In this document: piece after piece, positions 24,908 through 36,381 of the stretch
How the letters are laid out: the number at the start of each line of letters is the position of its first letter
Numbering within the stretch: the first letter of the stretch is position 1
Source of the DNA: Phylloscopus collybita
Lineage: Eukaryota; Chordata; Aves; Passeriformes; Phylloscopidae
Direction: 5' to 3'
DNA: 64,000 nucleotides
Assembly: GCA_027886175.1 (NCBI GenBank)
Contig: JAJNNQ010000009.1
Coordinates: 28,757,501 to 28,821,500 of the forward strand
Position numbers and translations under genes: made by a program
Notes under the pieces: generated by a model
What the model was told of the DNA's origin: nothing
Database searches by the model: none
What the model saw: only the letters and a program-made list of their open reading frames with translations

Positions 24908-27900
24908 TTTTGTCAGACCTCGTGACCACTGGCTACAAGGCTCATTAAAATATAAATTCTAGATTTTTCTTCATGGGATCACTGTGTGTTTAATTTTATA
25001 TATTTTTAAAGGATCTCTAACAACACTTTTAATAGTCTAGGGACTAAATTGTGTCCTTTGGAATAGCAAAGGTATACTAGTGAATATGAAATCGTAACAT
25101 TTTTTGTGCTTTCTGGGTCCATTCTGGTCAGATGAAAAGGGAAAAACCCCAGCAAGTTCTTCCCACTACCTTAACACTTTTGTTTCCAGTAAAAGTTAGT
25201 AACTTTAAGTATGAATTAAATAATATGAAGTTGATTATAAAAAATATTAGTTTAAAATGGTATAAAAATAAAATGTATTTTTATACTCAAAGTTTATTTC
25301 TATTGGCACAGAGATTTCAGTTAATTATGAATGGTAATATTTATCTCTACACAGGAAAAAGGGCAAAGTACAAGCACCATTGAACATTGCATTTTTCCAA
25401 TGTTACCTAATTATAGGAACACCTGTGCTGAATAACTTTCAGCTGATCTATTTGCAGAGTGTTTAACAGTCCTTAAAATTTCTTGTTTCTTAGCAGTAAT
25501 GAGCCAGCAATGTTTGCACATTAAGTTGTGTAAGAAATACCTTGGTAGAAACAGCTCAAAATACTTGCTTTCCTGCATTATATTTAATCAGTAGTTCCTA
25601 GCAGGGTGCTTACTTGAGATTTATGCCAATAGTACATTACATTTTCATGGATGTTCTGGGTCATTTTTGTTAAGGGTGAGGTGCTTTGTCTCTTTGATAC
25701 AAAGAACTCATTCTAGGGAAAAACCCAGTGACTCACCTAATCTCCTCAGAGAGATTATTTGCATGCCGAGGAGCATATACATTTCTAAAATGTTAAAATA
25801 GAAAATCTTTGTCTCATTCTCCCTCTCTCACTTGTTCTTGCTGGTTTTTTTCTTTTTTTTTTTTTAGTTGCATGGCACTCCTTACCCCTCAGTACACTGG
25901 GAAAATTTAAACATCTTCAATATCAGAGCCAGTAGGTTCTTCATTACTATTGTTTCAAGAGAAATCTGGAAATAATTATTTCTGGATTCTGAGTATTTAA
26001 GTGTAACAGAAAAATTCATCCGTTTCTTCCCCCAAGGCTTAGTAGTGAGTGATCATTACAAATCCAGACATAAATGTTTATAGTAGCTCTGGAAGAGTCA
26101 CACTAATGACTATTAATCTCTTTTGATTGCTCATATCTATTAAGTTCCTCAGAAGTGAAATAAAAAACTAGTTCTAGCAGTTAATTAGATGAAAGATAGG
26201 GAGAGGAAAGGAAATCAGGAAATTCTTTTAAAGTTGTTTAACTGCCACAATTCCACAAAAAAATCTTTTGGTTTGGATAACTCTGTGGTTTATGCTGCCA
26301 AATAAAGAATTTAGCCGAGAACAACTGTGAAGGGAGTTGTGTGCTTTTTTTAAGTGTGTGTGTGAGGGAGAGGGTAGATAAGATGTTGCAGTGCAGACAG
26401 ATGTTGCAAATTCAGAGATAAGGTTATTGTAGACGTTTCTACAGCCTGCATTATAGAAAAGGTTATGCTATGACCATAATGATCCATTCTGAATTTAAGC
26501 TGTATAATTTAAACTCTATTTTCCTCTCATTTTGGAATTTCTTTGACTGCTACTGGAAGCATCTGTGCTCCTCCTTTGAACATTTGGCTACATCCCAGGC
26601 CATTCCTAGCCATAATCTCTTTTCTTCAGTGGTTTAATGAGATCATGGGTGATACAGTTTTCTCTGTCTGTAAAACTGATGTTTGTCTATTTGGATCAGG
26701 GTATTTCCATGGGAAGGAAAGACCTCTGTGGAAACAGTCTTAGTGGCTTAATTATAGGAGGCTCTATATGTTCCTTTATCTTTGTGTTGGGCTGTGTTTT
26801 AAGAGTCAGACTTGGAAAGAAAGACATGATGTATCTGTATAAGAAAAAATAACAACTTTGGAATCTTAGACGAATATAAAAATGTGTTATGTAAAATAAA
26901 ACTATATAACATCATAATAATGAAGTGTTTAGGAGGTTCTTTAGTTTCATCTGTTTGAAAGAGGAATGTGAGTGGATCTAGATTTCAAATTAGAATTTCC
27001 TAAACTGGAGTTCATTTTTGCTCAGGTTCTAACATGGGCTGAACCATAAACAGATTTATAACGCCTGGAAGTTTCCACTGACACTCTTGATAAGAAATTC
27101 TGAAAGGTTACAATTTCCCTTCACAGTTGTAGTGTATTTTAGAGGGCAACAGCATATCTGACCTTGACTTTTAATACAATTTGTACTATATTTATAAAGC
27201 AGGGAGAGCTCCTGATAGCTTAATTTAATTTCCTAATTTCTCAGAAAGGTCATTTAAAATTTTTATTTTATGTCACTGTGACATAGTAGTAGCTCTTTCT
27301 GGGGATTGATATTCTTAGATGAAATGTAGTTCTCCATACATGATTCACAATACTTGGGAAATTTTTATTAATCTTACAGTCTTTTGATCCTCTTGCTGTA
27401 ATAATTGCTCTTAGAACTGTTACTTACATAGAATAAATCTGTATTTTTGTTTAAGATAGGTGTAACCTGACAGCTTGAGTTCCTTCTAAAATTGAAGCCT
27501 CTGGTCATATACTTTTCCCCCTTTACTCCAACTGCATATCAAAATGTCACTTATGCAGATGTTCCTATATGTTAGCCCTTGAAAAATATATGTGTTTTCT
27601 GCTAAAACAGCCTTATTGATGGACCTAAACCAAATGGCAGGTTGAGAAAGAACATATTGGAAAGAGAGTGTTGAATGTGCACCATGTATGTGTGTGCTAT
27701 GTGTTTTTAAAGACACATGCCAGACTACTGCAGATGTAAGAGGTATAGAAAAACATTTAGTATCAAGCAACTCTTGTGAAATTTTTTGCTCTTGTAGGTG
27801 GTGGAAAATATTCACTTCATATATAATGACTGTACGTTAAATCAATATAGACAAGAAAATTTCTGGTATTTTTTCTTTTTCTTTCTTTTATTTATATATT

Positions 27901-30088
27901 GTGAGTATTTACCTTCTGCTAGTTTTCATTTCTTGCTTTGAGCTTGTCCAGCCATATTCCTAGGGCAAGTGAGACATTCCCTGAGGTGTGGCTAATGTAA
28001 TAACTATACTCATTCTGGACATTACCTACTCAACTAAGTACTCTCCTTTCCATGTAAGAGTTTTCTTTGACTCTCTCAATTATAACATCTTTGCACAGTT
28101 ATAGTGCAGTCTTTCTATAGAAAGAAAGCTGGTGGTCATGCTGAATACCCTTCAGATGGGTGCTTTTCCCAGGTAAAATGTTAACAGATGTCTTTTTTCT
28201 TCTGTCACATGTGCATATGCTCTGTTCACATTGGAGAAAATAGTCTTTTACCTTGGTTCAGCCTTACTTCTCTTTCAGTTTAGGTAGCACTATTTTGGCA
28301 ACTTGTGGCCTTGTATTCTTGTTGCCAGCTTCAATTCAATATTTGCTTTTCCTTAAGACTGATACTGCCTCCCAAAATAATAATGCCCATCATTCCCCAT
28401 GAAGAAGTTTTCCACTATAGTAATTTTCCTTCCAGATTTTTCAAACTTGATGGGTGTTTTTGAACACTGCAAAGTAATAATATACACTGTGAGTCTTATC
28501 TCTTTCCCCAAATACTCTTCCTTCTCTTGCCTTTCTTGTAGTGCAGAGACTGTTTTCTATCTGCTCTGACTTTGAGAAAAAAATTCAGATAGCATCTTGG
28601 ATTCTTTGTTATGTTTCTTCTTGTCTGTCTTGGTTACAGAGTTGGCAAAACTGACTTATCCCACATTTATCCCACATTTGGCCTTTTTTATTGCATTGTT
28701 AAGCACAGACTGTGAGCTTTCCACTCCTCAGGATCTGGGAATAGCCATTGTCCCATTGCAGCTCAGATCCTGAAACGATGCTCTATCACCCTTTAAGTTG
28801 CTCAAAAAATGCTGATTTTTCTTACAATCATTTGTACTTGCTTCTGTTTATGCATTTATTTTTTTATGCTGAAACTATCCCTGTCAGAACACAATTGTGG
28901 CTCACTAAAAATAAAAATGTAAAATATGGAGGAAGTCTTGGAAATGGCAGTGTTTCAGGTGTGGTTTTTCTCCTTTTTTCTCCCTAAATGTATCTGACAA
29001 TTTAATTGGCAAAACCAAAGTATTGGAGATAATAAGAAGGAGAGAGACTTGGCCATTAAGTCTGTGTCTCAGGGCAGAATGTTTTCTGGACCTGTTCTCA
29101 TCTTTAGTTACAGCATTGTGATCAAGTGCTCTGTTTAGGTATCTTTTTAAGATTCCCTTTTCCTAATATTTTGTATGTGAATAGTTCTACTTTGGGGCAG
29201 GAAGAGTCATTACTCCTCAGATGAGTAATATTACTATAGTCCCGGAAGACCTTGGCAGATATATTTCCCTGTTTGTTTATTTCTTTGTTTTTCTCAGCAG
29301 AGATCTCTTATTTTTCCTGTTTGGATTCTATTGGAGGTGTTGATACATAGCCTGTTTCTCTTTTAGGTGTTATACTATAAACTTTCATCTGTCTCTGTGC
29401 AATGTTCTTGAAATATAAAAGAGAAGTTTCTTTGGACTTTTTATAGTGAAGGGTGATTGAGCTGTCCTTGTACTCTTTCAATGCACCTATTTTAAACTAG
29501 TGGCTTAAAAATACTTGCAGTATTCTTTTGATTCTGCCTCAGGTGATAATGTATCATTTTTGTTTATTTGGATACGGATTCCTCTGAAAAACCTCAAGGC
29601 AGAACTTCACCTGTAGCCAGTTTCAGTGTTGAACATTTCTTACCTATTTCTTCCATTTCTATTCTATCCAGCTGTCTTCTTGCACCACTGCCTTGTAAGA
29701 ATTATATATCTAAGACAAGCTTCGAAGGTGTGGTGTTGCAGAAAAGTCAAAGCAAAAGTGCAGATTGATTAGATTAGCTTACTTAATTCAAGCTTCATTA
29801 ATTAGAGATTCATCTTTTCTCCTACACACTAATTTCGTTCTTGTTCTACAGCAATATATGTTGAGTGAGAAAAATAGTACTTCTACATGAAATTGTAAAT
29901 AAATGCTGAGAAATGTCTTTAAATCTCACCCTCAAAAGAACAGTGTTTTGCACCAGGAGGTGCTAGTCAGTTATGATGTCAAATAAGAAAGGAAATCAGA
30001 CTCTATAACATCGGTATCACCAAAGTGTCATTTAAAATATTATTTTTGAGAGCTAGCACAATGATGAAAGAGAAAATAGTATAGATAT

Positions 30089-30465
30089 TCATAGAATCAC
30101 AGAACCATATAGGTTGGAAAAGACCTCAGAGATTCTTGATTCCAACTGCTAATGTAGCACTAACTAAACCACATCCTTAAGCAGCACATCTACACTTTTC
30201 TTGAACACTTCCAGGGATGTAATTCTGCCATTTCCCTGGACAGCCTGTTCCAATTGACCACCCTTTCAGTGAAGATTTTTTCCCTAGTATCCAATCTAAA
30301 CCTCCCCTGGTGCAACTTGAGATCATTTCTTGTCATCCTGTCAGTTGTTACTTGGGAGAAGAGTCCAACCTCCACTTCACTACAAACACCTTTCAGGTAG
30401 CTGTCCTTTCAGACACTTCTCATAAATCTTGTTCTTTCACCAGCTTTATTGCCTCATAATCTTAT
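30089..30465 (-). mobile_element. CR1 LINE 3' end (ORF2 C-terminus plus 3' UTR)
   Basis: The plus strand begins TCATAGAATCACAGAACC and continues GGTTGGAAAAGACCTC, the antisense of the CR1 3' UTR. The minus strand therefore ends with the GATTCTRTGATTCTATGA-type tail that is diagnostic of CR1. Further in, the minus strand encodes a frame at 30,190-30,375 with [10 protein letters not shown] and [11 protein letters not shown], matching the last part of CR1 ORF2 (family pattern WNRLPREVVES). The copy is 5'-truncated, as most CR1 copies are, and the sequence becomes unrecognisable beyond about 30,465 after an internal deletion. The intact 3' end at 30,089 marks a genuine insertion point. The frame is a relic, not a gene. 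Confidence 0.93.
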
Positions 30466-32400
30466 ATCTCTTCAGATGCTGGGAACCCTGAGCTGTGCAG
30501 CACCAAATGTACCTCCCACCAGCCTGCGGCACATGTTGCAGGCCCCATCTGTAGAAAGGGTTACCCCATTTTGGTCATTCAAGCTGTTATTCGATTCCCT
30601 TACTAAAAAGTAGTTCTATTCATAATTTTTACAGCCAAACAGAGAGGATGTTTGCATGAGAACTTCTTGCTGCACTTTTAGATAAAGGCAAGGTGATGCA
30701 GGAGGTGTAATTGCTGGAACCAAAGGGGAGTTACCTCCAGAATCCTCCTCTATAATGAGCAGGCTGAGGTTACCTTTGCAGGCAAGAGGTTTGTCCAGCA
30801 CACACTGACCTGGAGGCTAAACCCTACATGTGGCCCAGCACCAGACTGCACAGCACAGGTCTCATCCTACTCAGGTTGTTTTGTTGCTCACTAACTGTTC
30901 TGTATACAAACGGTCTTCTGCTCAGGATCACTACACACCGTTATTTTTAGAAACTGTAGACAATTCTGTATGTTCAATGTCTTTCTTGCTACTAAAAAGA
31001 TTGAAAATCACACTGGTTTGCAAGATAAAATGTCCTTTCGACTATTGAGTGGCTCCCACCAGGTGAGGGTTGAGGCACAAAAAAGAAAAGAGTAAAAATT
31101 CTTGGGCTCATCCCTTGCCTGTGGTGTTCTTGTTTGGGGAATAAAAGATTCAAGTCATTATATTGTCAATCTGTCAGCTTCTCTGCGCATGAAGGAAAGA
31201 TTTTGAAACAGCCTAAGTAGGATGTGAACATTTAAGAAGATAAGGTTCTTTTTAAAATCCCAGAATAAATTCAAATGATTTTGATGGATGTCAACATTTT
31301 CTCCCTGCTTTTATGGGAAAAAAAAATCAAACCCAAAAAAGGTTTATTTCCACTTTTGGTTTTTTTGGTGGTGGAACAAAATATCACTGTTGTATATAAG
31401 CTTTTCTTTTTTCCCCAGCCCAGGATTTCCTTAACAGCATTAACTGAGGGGAACTTACATTCTGAAATATGTCCATCTCAGAACTAGACATGCCTGACCT
31501 ACTTTGATGATATGTTGCAGGATGACAGCAGGCATTTTAATGGTGCAGTCCTGTAAGGCATCTTCAGAATGAGAGCTAACAATAGTGCATAAACTTGTTT
31601 CCTAATTGCCATTATTCTATGCTTTGGGCTTAGGAAACTGGTTTAAATATACTGTCACAACACAGTGTTATGATATTACTATTAATAAAACAGTAACATT
31701 TAGCTTGTTAGATAGCATTAGAGCTCAAGAGCTTTGCAAGAATGGAAATCTAGGAATGGAGACTGAGTGGAAAGAAAACTTAATTTCAACCCCTTCAAAA
31801 ATCCCAGCTTACTTCTTTCCTAGCATCTGCTAAAATGGAGTAGTTGAACTTGAAAAGACAATTTCATTAGAATGGGAGTGTTTTCAAGTCACTCAGTAAA
31901 AAACTTGTCCCACTATACAGTATCAGCAGAGGTTCCCAGCCCTTCTCTAGGAAAAGCTAATGTAGGTAATAGATGCTGCTTCTGAATTAAGATATATCTG
32001 GCCAAGTGCTACTGGTGAAAATTCCAGTACATCAAAGTCCATGAAATGCATGATTTTCCAGTGATATAACTGAGGACAGATTTCATCCTACTGTTAGTGG
32101 AGTACATAGGCAGTTTAAGAGAAACATGAAGTCTTTTGATCTGCTTATAACCTCTAGTAAAAGTATGGGGAGTCATCTGGCAGAATGAAACTCTTGTGCA
32201 GGTTATTTCTACACTCTTAGGTATGAGATCACTGTCCAGCAGATTCCTTAATTCATTATGCCATGTGTTACATTATTACATTTCATATTGTAGCCCTGAG
32301 ATCATCTGTCCTCTTGACCTTTAGAGGGGTTTTAATCTCAATTTTTTTCCCAGAGAGGATGAAGAGACTAATAATTAAATGAAAAACTTTCCTGACTGGT
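30466..32400. other. Gene-free DNA right of the CR1 copy
   Basis: The first 400 bp are somewhat GC-richer (about 30,480-30,880) and might hold a more decayed upstream part of the CR1 or another old repeat, but I cannot align it. The rest is ordinary AT-rich sequence with only short chance frames. Confidence 0.5.
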
Positions 32401-32545
32401 TTTTTTTTTGTTGTTTTGTTTTGGTTTTGGTTTTGGTTTTGGTTTTGGTTTTGGTTTTGGTTTTGGTTTTGGTTTTGGTTTGGTTTTGTTGGTTTTTGGT
32501 TTTTGTTTGATGTTTTGTTTTGGTTTGATTTGGTTTTTTTGGGGG
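32401..32545. repeat. G/T-only tract with a (TTTTGG)10 array
   Basis: Ten exact TTTTGG units run from 32,419 to 32,478, flanked by less regular T/G sequence ending in TTTTTTGGGGGGTGG near 32,545. The plus strand is nearly free of A and C across the tract. Regular pairs of G could support two-layer G-quadruplexes, and the array should be length-variable. Its open frames (Phe-Trp repeats on plus, Asn-Gln repeats on minus) are artefacts. Confidence 0.95.
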
Positions 32546-33782
32546 GTGGTTTGCTTTTTTTTATGTTAAGTGATTTAAACATTTTTGGCTTTTTACATCA
32601 TATTGACATTTCAAATTTACAGAAATTGGGGAAATTTAGAGAAACATATAAAAATTGCTTTTATTGTTCCTAGCAGAAAAATTTGTCACTATGACTCTTT
32701 TTTCTATTCAGATCTCAATAATTCTCTCAGGGGTTAGATAAGGTTTGCGTTGAATCTTAAAAGCAGAATTTCTCTCAAGCAGAATTCTTGTGCTGGAGCT
32801 GTGTTCTATAGTCCACAGCAGGGCCATGGTAACCAAATCCATTCTAATAATCTAAAATACTGATAGGAGGAAATCACCTGAATACACAAACAATTGCTCA
32901 AGTCAGTTCTGGAAACCATGGAGTCTATGGACAACCTTTCTTACTTGCAAACCACTGCTGGAAGTACTTTCTCCTCTTGTGTTGGTGCTATGATTCTGTG
33001 ACCATAAAGTTTTATAGACTTGAGAATGTTGCCTTTCCCCTTTTTTCATCCTATACTATTGTAGATTTCCATCATGTGTTTTGATGTGCAAGACTGATAT
33101 TAAAATATCCTTATTGGTTCCTGGGTGAACATCACAGGGATCAACTGGGAATTAATTTAGCACAGCTATTGTTTCAAGCTTTATGACTGATTCATCAATT
33201 ATATTTGCAAATATAAGTCTTGCTTCTTGTTTTAAATCTTTTCTTTGAATCTATAGGAGACAGATGTGTTTCAAAATTCTAAATGAATTTGTAAGGCTCT
33301 TTCACTGTCACTATACTTCAACAAATGCTGCCCTTTACATATGCTCTTCTTGGAGTGGGGTGGGCAAACCACAAACTGTCCTCAGTTTGGGTTTGTTTCA
33401 TATTCTTGGCAAAGTACAAGTTGGAGACCTAGTGGGATCTAGTGGAAAGAAAACAAATGAAAAGTTTCCTATGTGAACTCTTGCATTCAGCCTCTGGTCT
33501 CAGCAGGAAATAGGACAGCAGGAGTTTCCTTCATGGCATCAGGTTTTCTGGCATGCAAATTTTCAACAATTTTCTAACAATTTAGAAGCTCAGTGAAGTA
33601 TATTATTAAGTGGAGATAATGGCTTCTCTGACTATATAAGAACTGTTTGGATTTGTTGCCTTTCAAATGCGTATCTGTTGTCCTAAAAAAGTATGTCAGA
33701 AATTATTCTTTCTGTCATTGATCCATTATCTCAACCTATAAGAATTTATTTGGATTTTGTTTCTCTCTTTACCTGTGTGGAG

Positions 33783-33840
33783 TTTTTGTTTGTCTGTTTG
33801 CTCTGTTTTTTCTTTTGGTTGGTTGGTTTTAATAGGTTTT
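33783..33840. repeat. T/G-rich low-complexity tract
   Basis: TTTTTGTTTGTCTGTTTG and GGTTGGTTGGTTTT dominate about 58 bp. It is the same asymmetric T/G class as at 9,653 and 32,401. Confidence 0.75.
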
Positions 33841-36353
33841 TCAGGCTAGAGAGTTGATTAAAGTTAACTTGTAACTTGTCCTAAGTGTTTTGTGACAGAA
33901 ATCTTTGCCTGAGTTACCTCCCAAGTATGTATATTTCAGAAGAATCACACAAAATTCATCAATCCTTGAAAATTATTTTCATTAGTATGGTTCTTGTGAA
34001 ATAAGACTGTGACAAAATAGGACTTGACACTATAAAGGCATACTGGCGTGCCTAGATCTATGTGGAGACACATTAGAGATGCTTTCAGAGTCTGGGTTGT
34101 CTTTTTCAAGACAGATCAGTGTCTTCATGCCATTAGAGTAAAAAACCCATAAAACTTAATTGATACAAATTACTGTGAATTCATACGATATTAAAAAAAA
34201 TCAAACTGGCATGGACAAGGACTTCACCATTTCAGGTTAAAAACTTCATAGAACTTTTGGATTTTATTAAGACCATTGTACAGTAACATGAGCCAGACCA
34301 TGACATGAGTAAAAAAGTTACTTGATTTCAGTCCTGGAAAAGGCTATGAAATATTGTTCAACTTCATCTATGATAATTTAATTTTAGGAGTTCTTAAAAC
34401 TGGACTATTTCTGTGTCTGGATAGTACCCAGACAAAAGGGAACAGTTCCAGTAGGGACCAATCCATCTAGCATTTCAGAAAATGAGGTACAACCCCAAGT
34501 GAAATAATAAGATCTAAAGGATTGGCTCAGAGTGAGTGCTTCTTAGAAATGAGAATATTCATGATTTGAATGAATCTGAATAGCTTGACATTGGGAAAAT
34601 CAACTCTGAGATGCAGAGCAATACCAGTTGTATACTGCAAATGGGTAGGAAAGGACCCATTTTCAGTGAGAAATCAGTAGGATTCCCAAGTTTTAAAATC
34701 AATTTTTTTTTCCTAGAAGTTCTTTAGAGTGTCTACAAACTGTAAATACCTACAAGCCTGTGAAGAACTCCTGTTTGTATATTTGCCATTTTTGCCATTA
34801 TTCAGCATTTTTTTTCAGTTTTTGTCAAAATCTTTCACTTTTCCAAGACACAATCTTTGTATTTTAATGCTGTGGACCCCTCAGGAAATATTTGATGGAG
34901 GGAGCTGGTGCTGTTCAGTTACTTGGCTGAGGAAGGAAATCTTTCCTACAGAGACTATTTTCTACCTTAAATCAAATTAGTTTCTTGAACAGATCTATAA
35001 TTATTGCACAATATCTATGCAGTAATTAATAGTATCTGAGGAAGATTATTGATAACAGAAATAATATTTGGTACCATTAATCGTATACTTAAAAATAGTT
35101 TTTGCAACTATATATTTCCCTGTATTTATGTGAAAATACACTAAAATTCTTCATTTTGCAGAGGGTTTAACATACTTTTTATGTTTGACAAAACTTAACT
35201 TTAGCTCTTTTATTTCAGTAGGTATCTCAACATCTGCCCCTCTCTTTCCTTCTGTCAGTTCCACCCCCTACTCCCAATTTCAGATGTAGTTTCTTTGAAC
35301 AGGTCTTTATCTGCAGAAAGCATGTTCAATCTGTAAGAATAACACTGAGAGTCACTTCTGTTCCTGGGTTTTCAGTGAGGACAGTGTGTGCACCTCAAAC
35401 TGATGTGAGGTGTAAGGATACTTAGTGCACACAGAGAGTTAGATTCCTAAAATCTGAATATGTGCAAACTCTGTCTTTTCAACAGTTTGCAACTCAGTCG
35501 AAAAACAAACTTATTTTTCAGAGGGAAAACAGGCTGGACTGCTTAACAGCTGTTCTTGGGCAAAAATTCACAACGCCACTTAAAAAAGGGTAAATAGTGA
35601 AACATTGAAAGTACTCTTCATCAAAATGTCAAGTTTGAGATACAACATTATAAAAATGTGATTTCTCCAGCCTGATTCTTTAAGGTCCATTCTGACTATG
35701 TTTTCCTCAAAAGGTTGAGACAGCCATCCACCATAGAGAATAGCAGCTCAAGTAGTTACATTATAGGAAGGTTTTTGTATAAGCAAATGAAACTGGCTTC
35801 TTCAGATGGAAAAGATGGTATCTCTGAAAGGCAGGATGAACAGCCTCCTTCTGAAAAAGAAATGACCTACCACAGTACAAGGAGTGCTTAATAATTAATT
35901 GCATCATTAGCAGCTAGAACTCAAATAGCCTAATCAGGATTTATGTATATATTGTTGCAAATGTTCTTTAACATGAGTAGATGGTTCAGAAAAAAACCAC
36001 TTTGATAAGGGAACGATAAATGAATCATGACAGAGTATGATTTTTCATCTTTAATCCATAAAAATCCCCTATTATTAATAAAAATATTTATTGAACTGGC
36101 ATACAAAGCAGAGCATAAGCTGTTCTGTATCTATCAGGACCATAATTACTCTGCTAGGCAATATAGGGGTTAACTGTTTGTTGTTCTCATTAACAGCTGC
36201 AGAAGGAAATGGTCCTTCACTAATTTGCAAATATTGGCTTAACAAAACAAGGCTGACCTGGGACACTAAACAGCACATGTTAGGTAATCAGAGAAATTAA
36301 GAGAAAATGTATATATGATGGCAATACAGATGTTACTCATTTCAAATCATGAC

Positions 36354-36381
36354 CTTTGAGTTTTGAGGTCAAAACTCAAAG
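36354..36381. repeat. 28-bp near-perfect palindrome
   Basis: CTTTGAGTTTTGA (36,354-36,366) and TCAAAACTCAAAG (36,369-36,381) are exact reverse complements separated only by GG. TGACCT (36,350-36,355) and AGGTCA (36,366-36,371), nuclear-receptor half-site sequences, fall within or against it in everted orientation 10 bp apart. That is a formal match only; no function is shown. Confidence 0.93.

Larger units (their letters stand above)
23614..30088. other. Gene-free AT-rich DNA
   Basis: No exon, RNA gene or transposon was recognised. It holds a (TA/TG)n stretch at 23,689-23,729, a 16-bp perfect palindrome at 24,892-24,907, a T-rich run near 25,847-25,865, and a tandem ATCCCACATTT pair near 28,658-28,679. 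The longest frame is 109 codons (27,486-27,815, minus strand) and resembles nothing known. Confidence 0.55.

Noticed and set aside
30190..30375. Small gene encoding a 61-residue protein
   Set aside because: The sequence is the C-terminus of CR1 ORF2 in a truncated LINE copy.
32419..32478. Interstitial telomere repeat
   Set aside because: Vertebrate telomeres are TTAGGG; the unit here is TTTTGG with no TTAGGG units.
32283..32673. Phe-Trp and Asn-Gln repeat proteins
   Set aside because: They are translations of the (TTTTGG)n array in the two directions, not genes.
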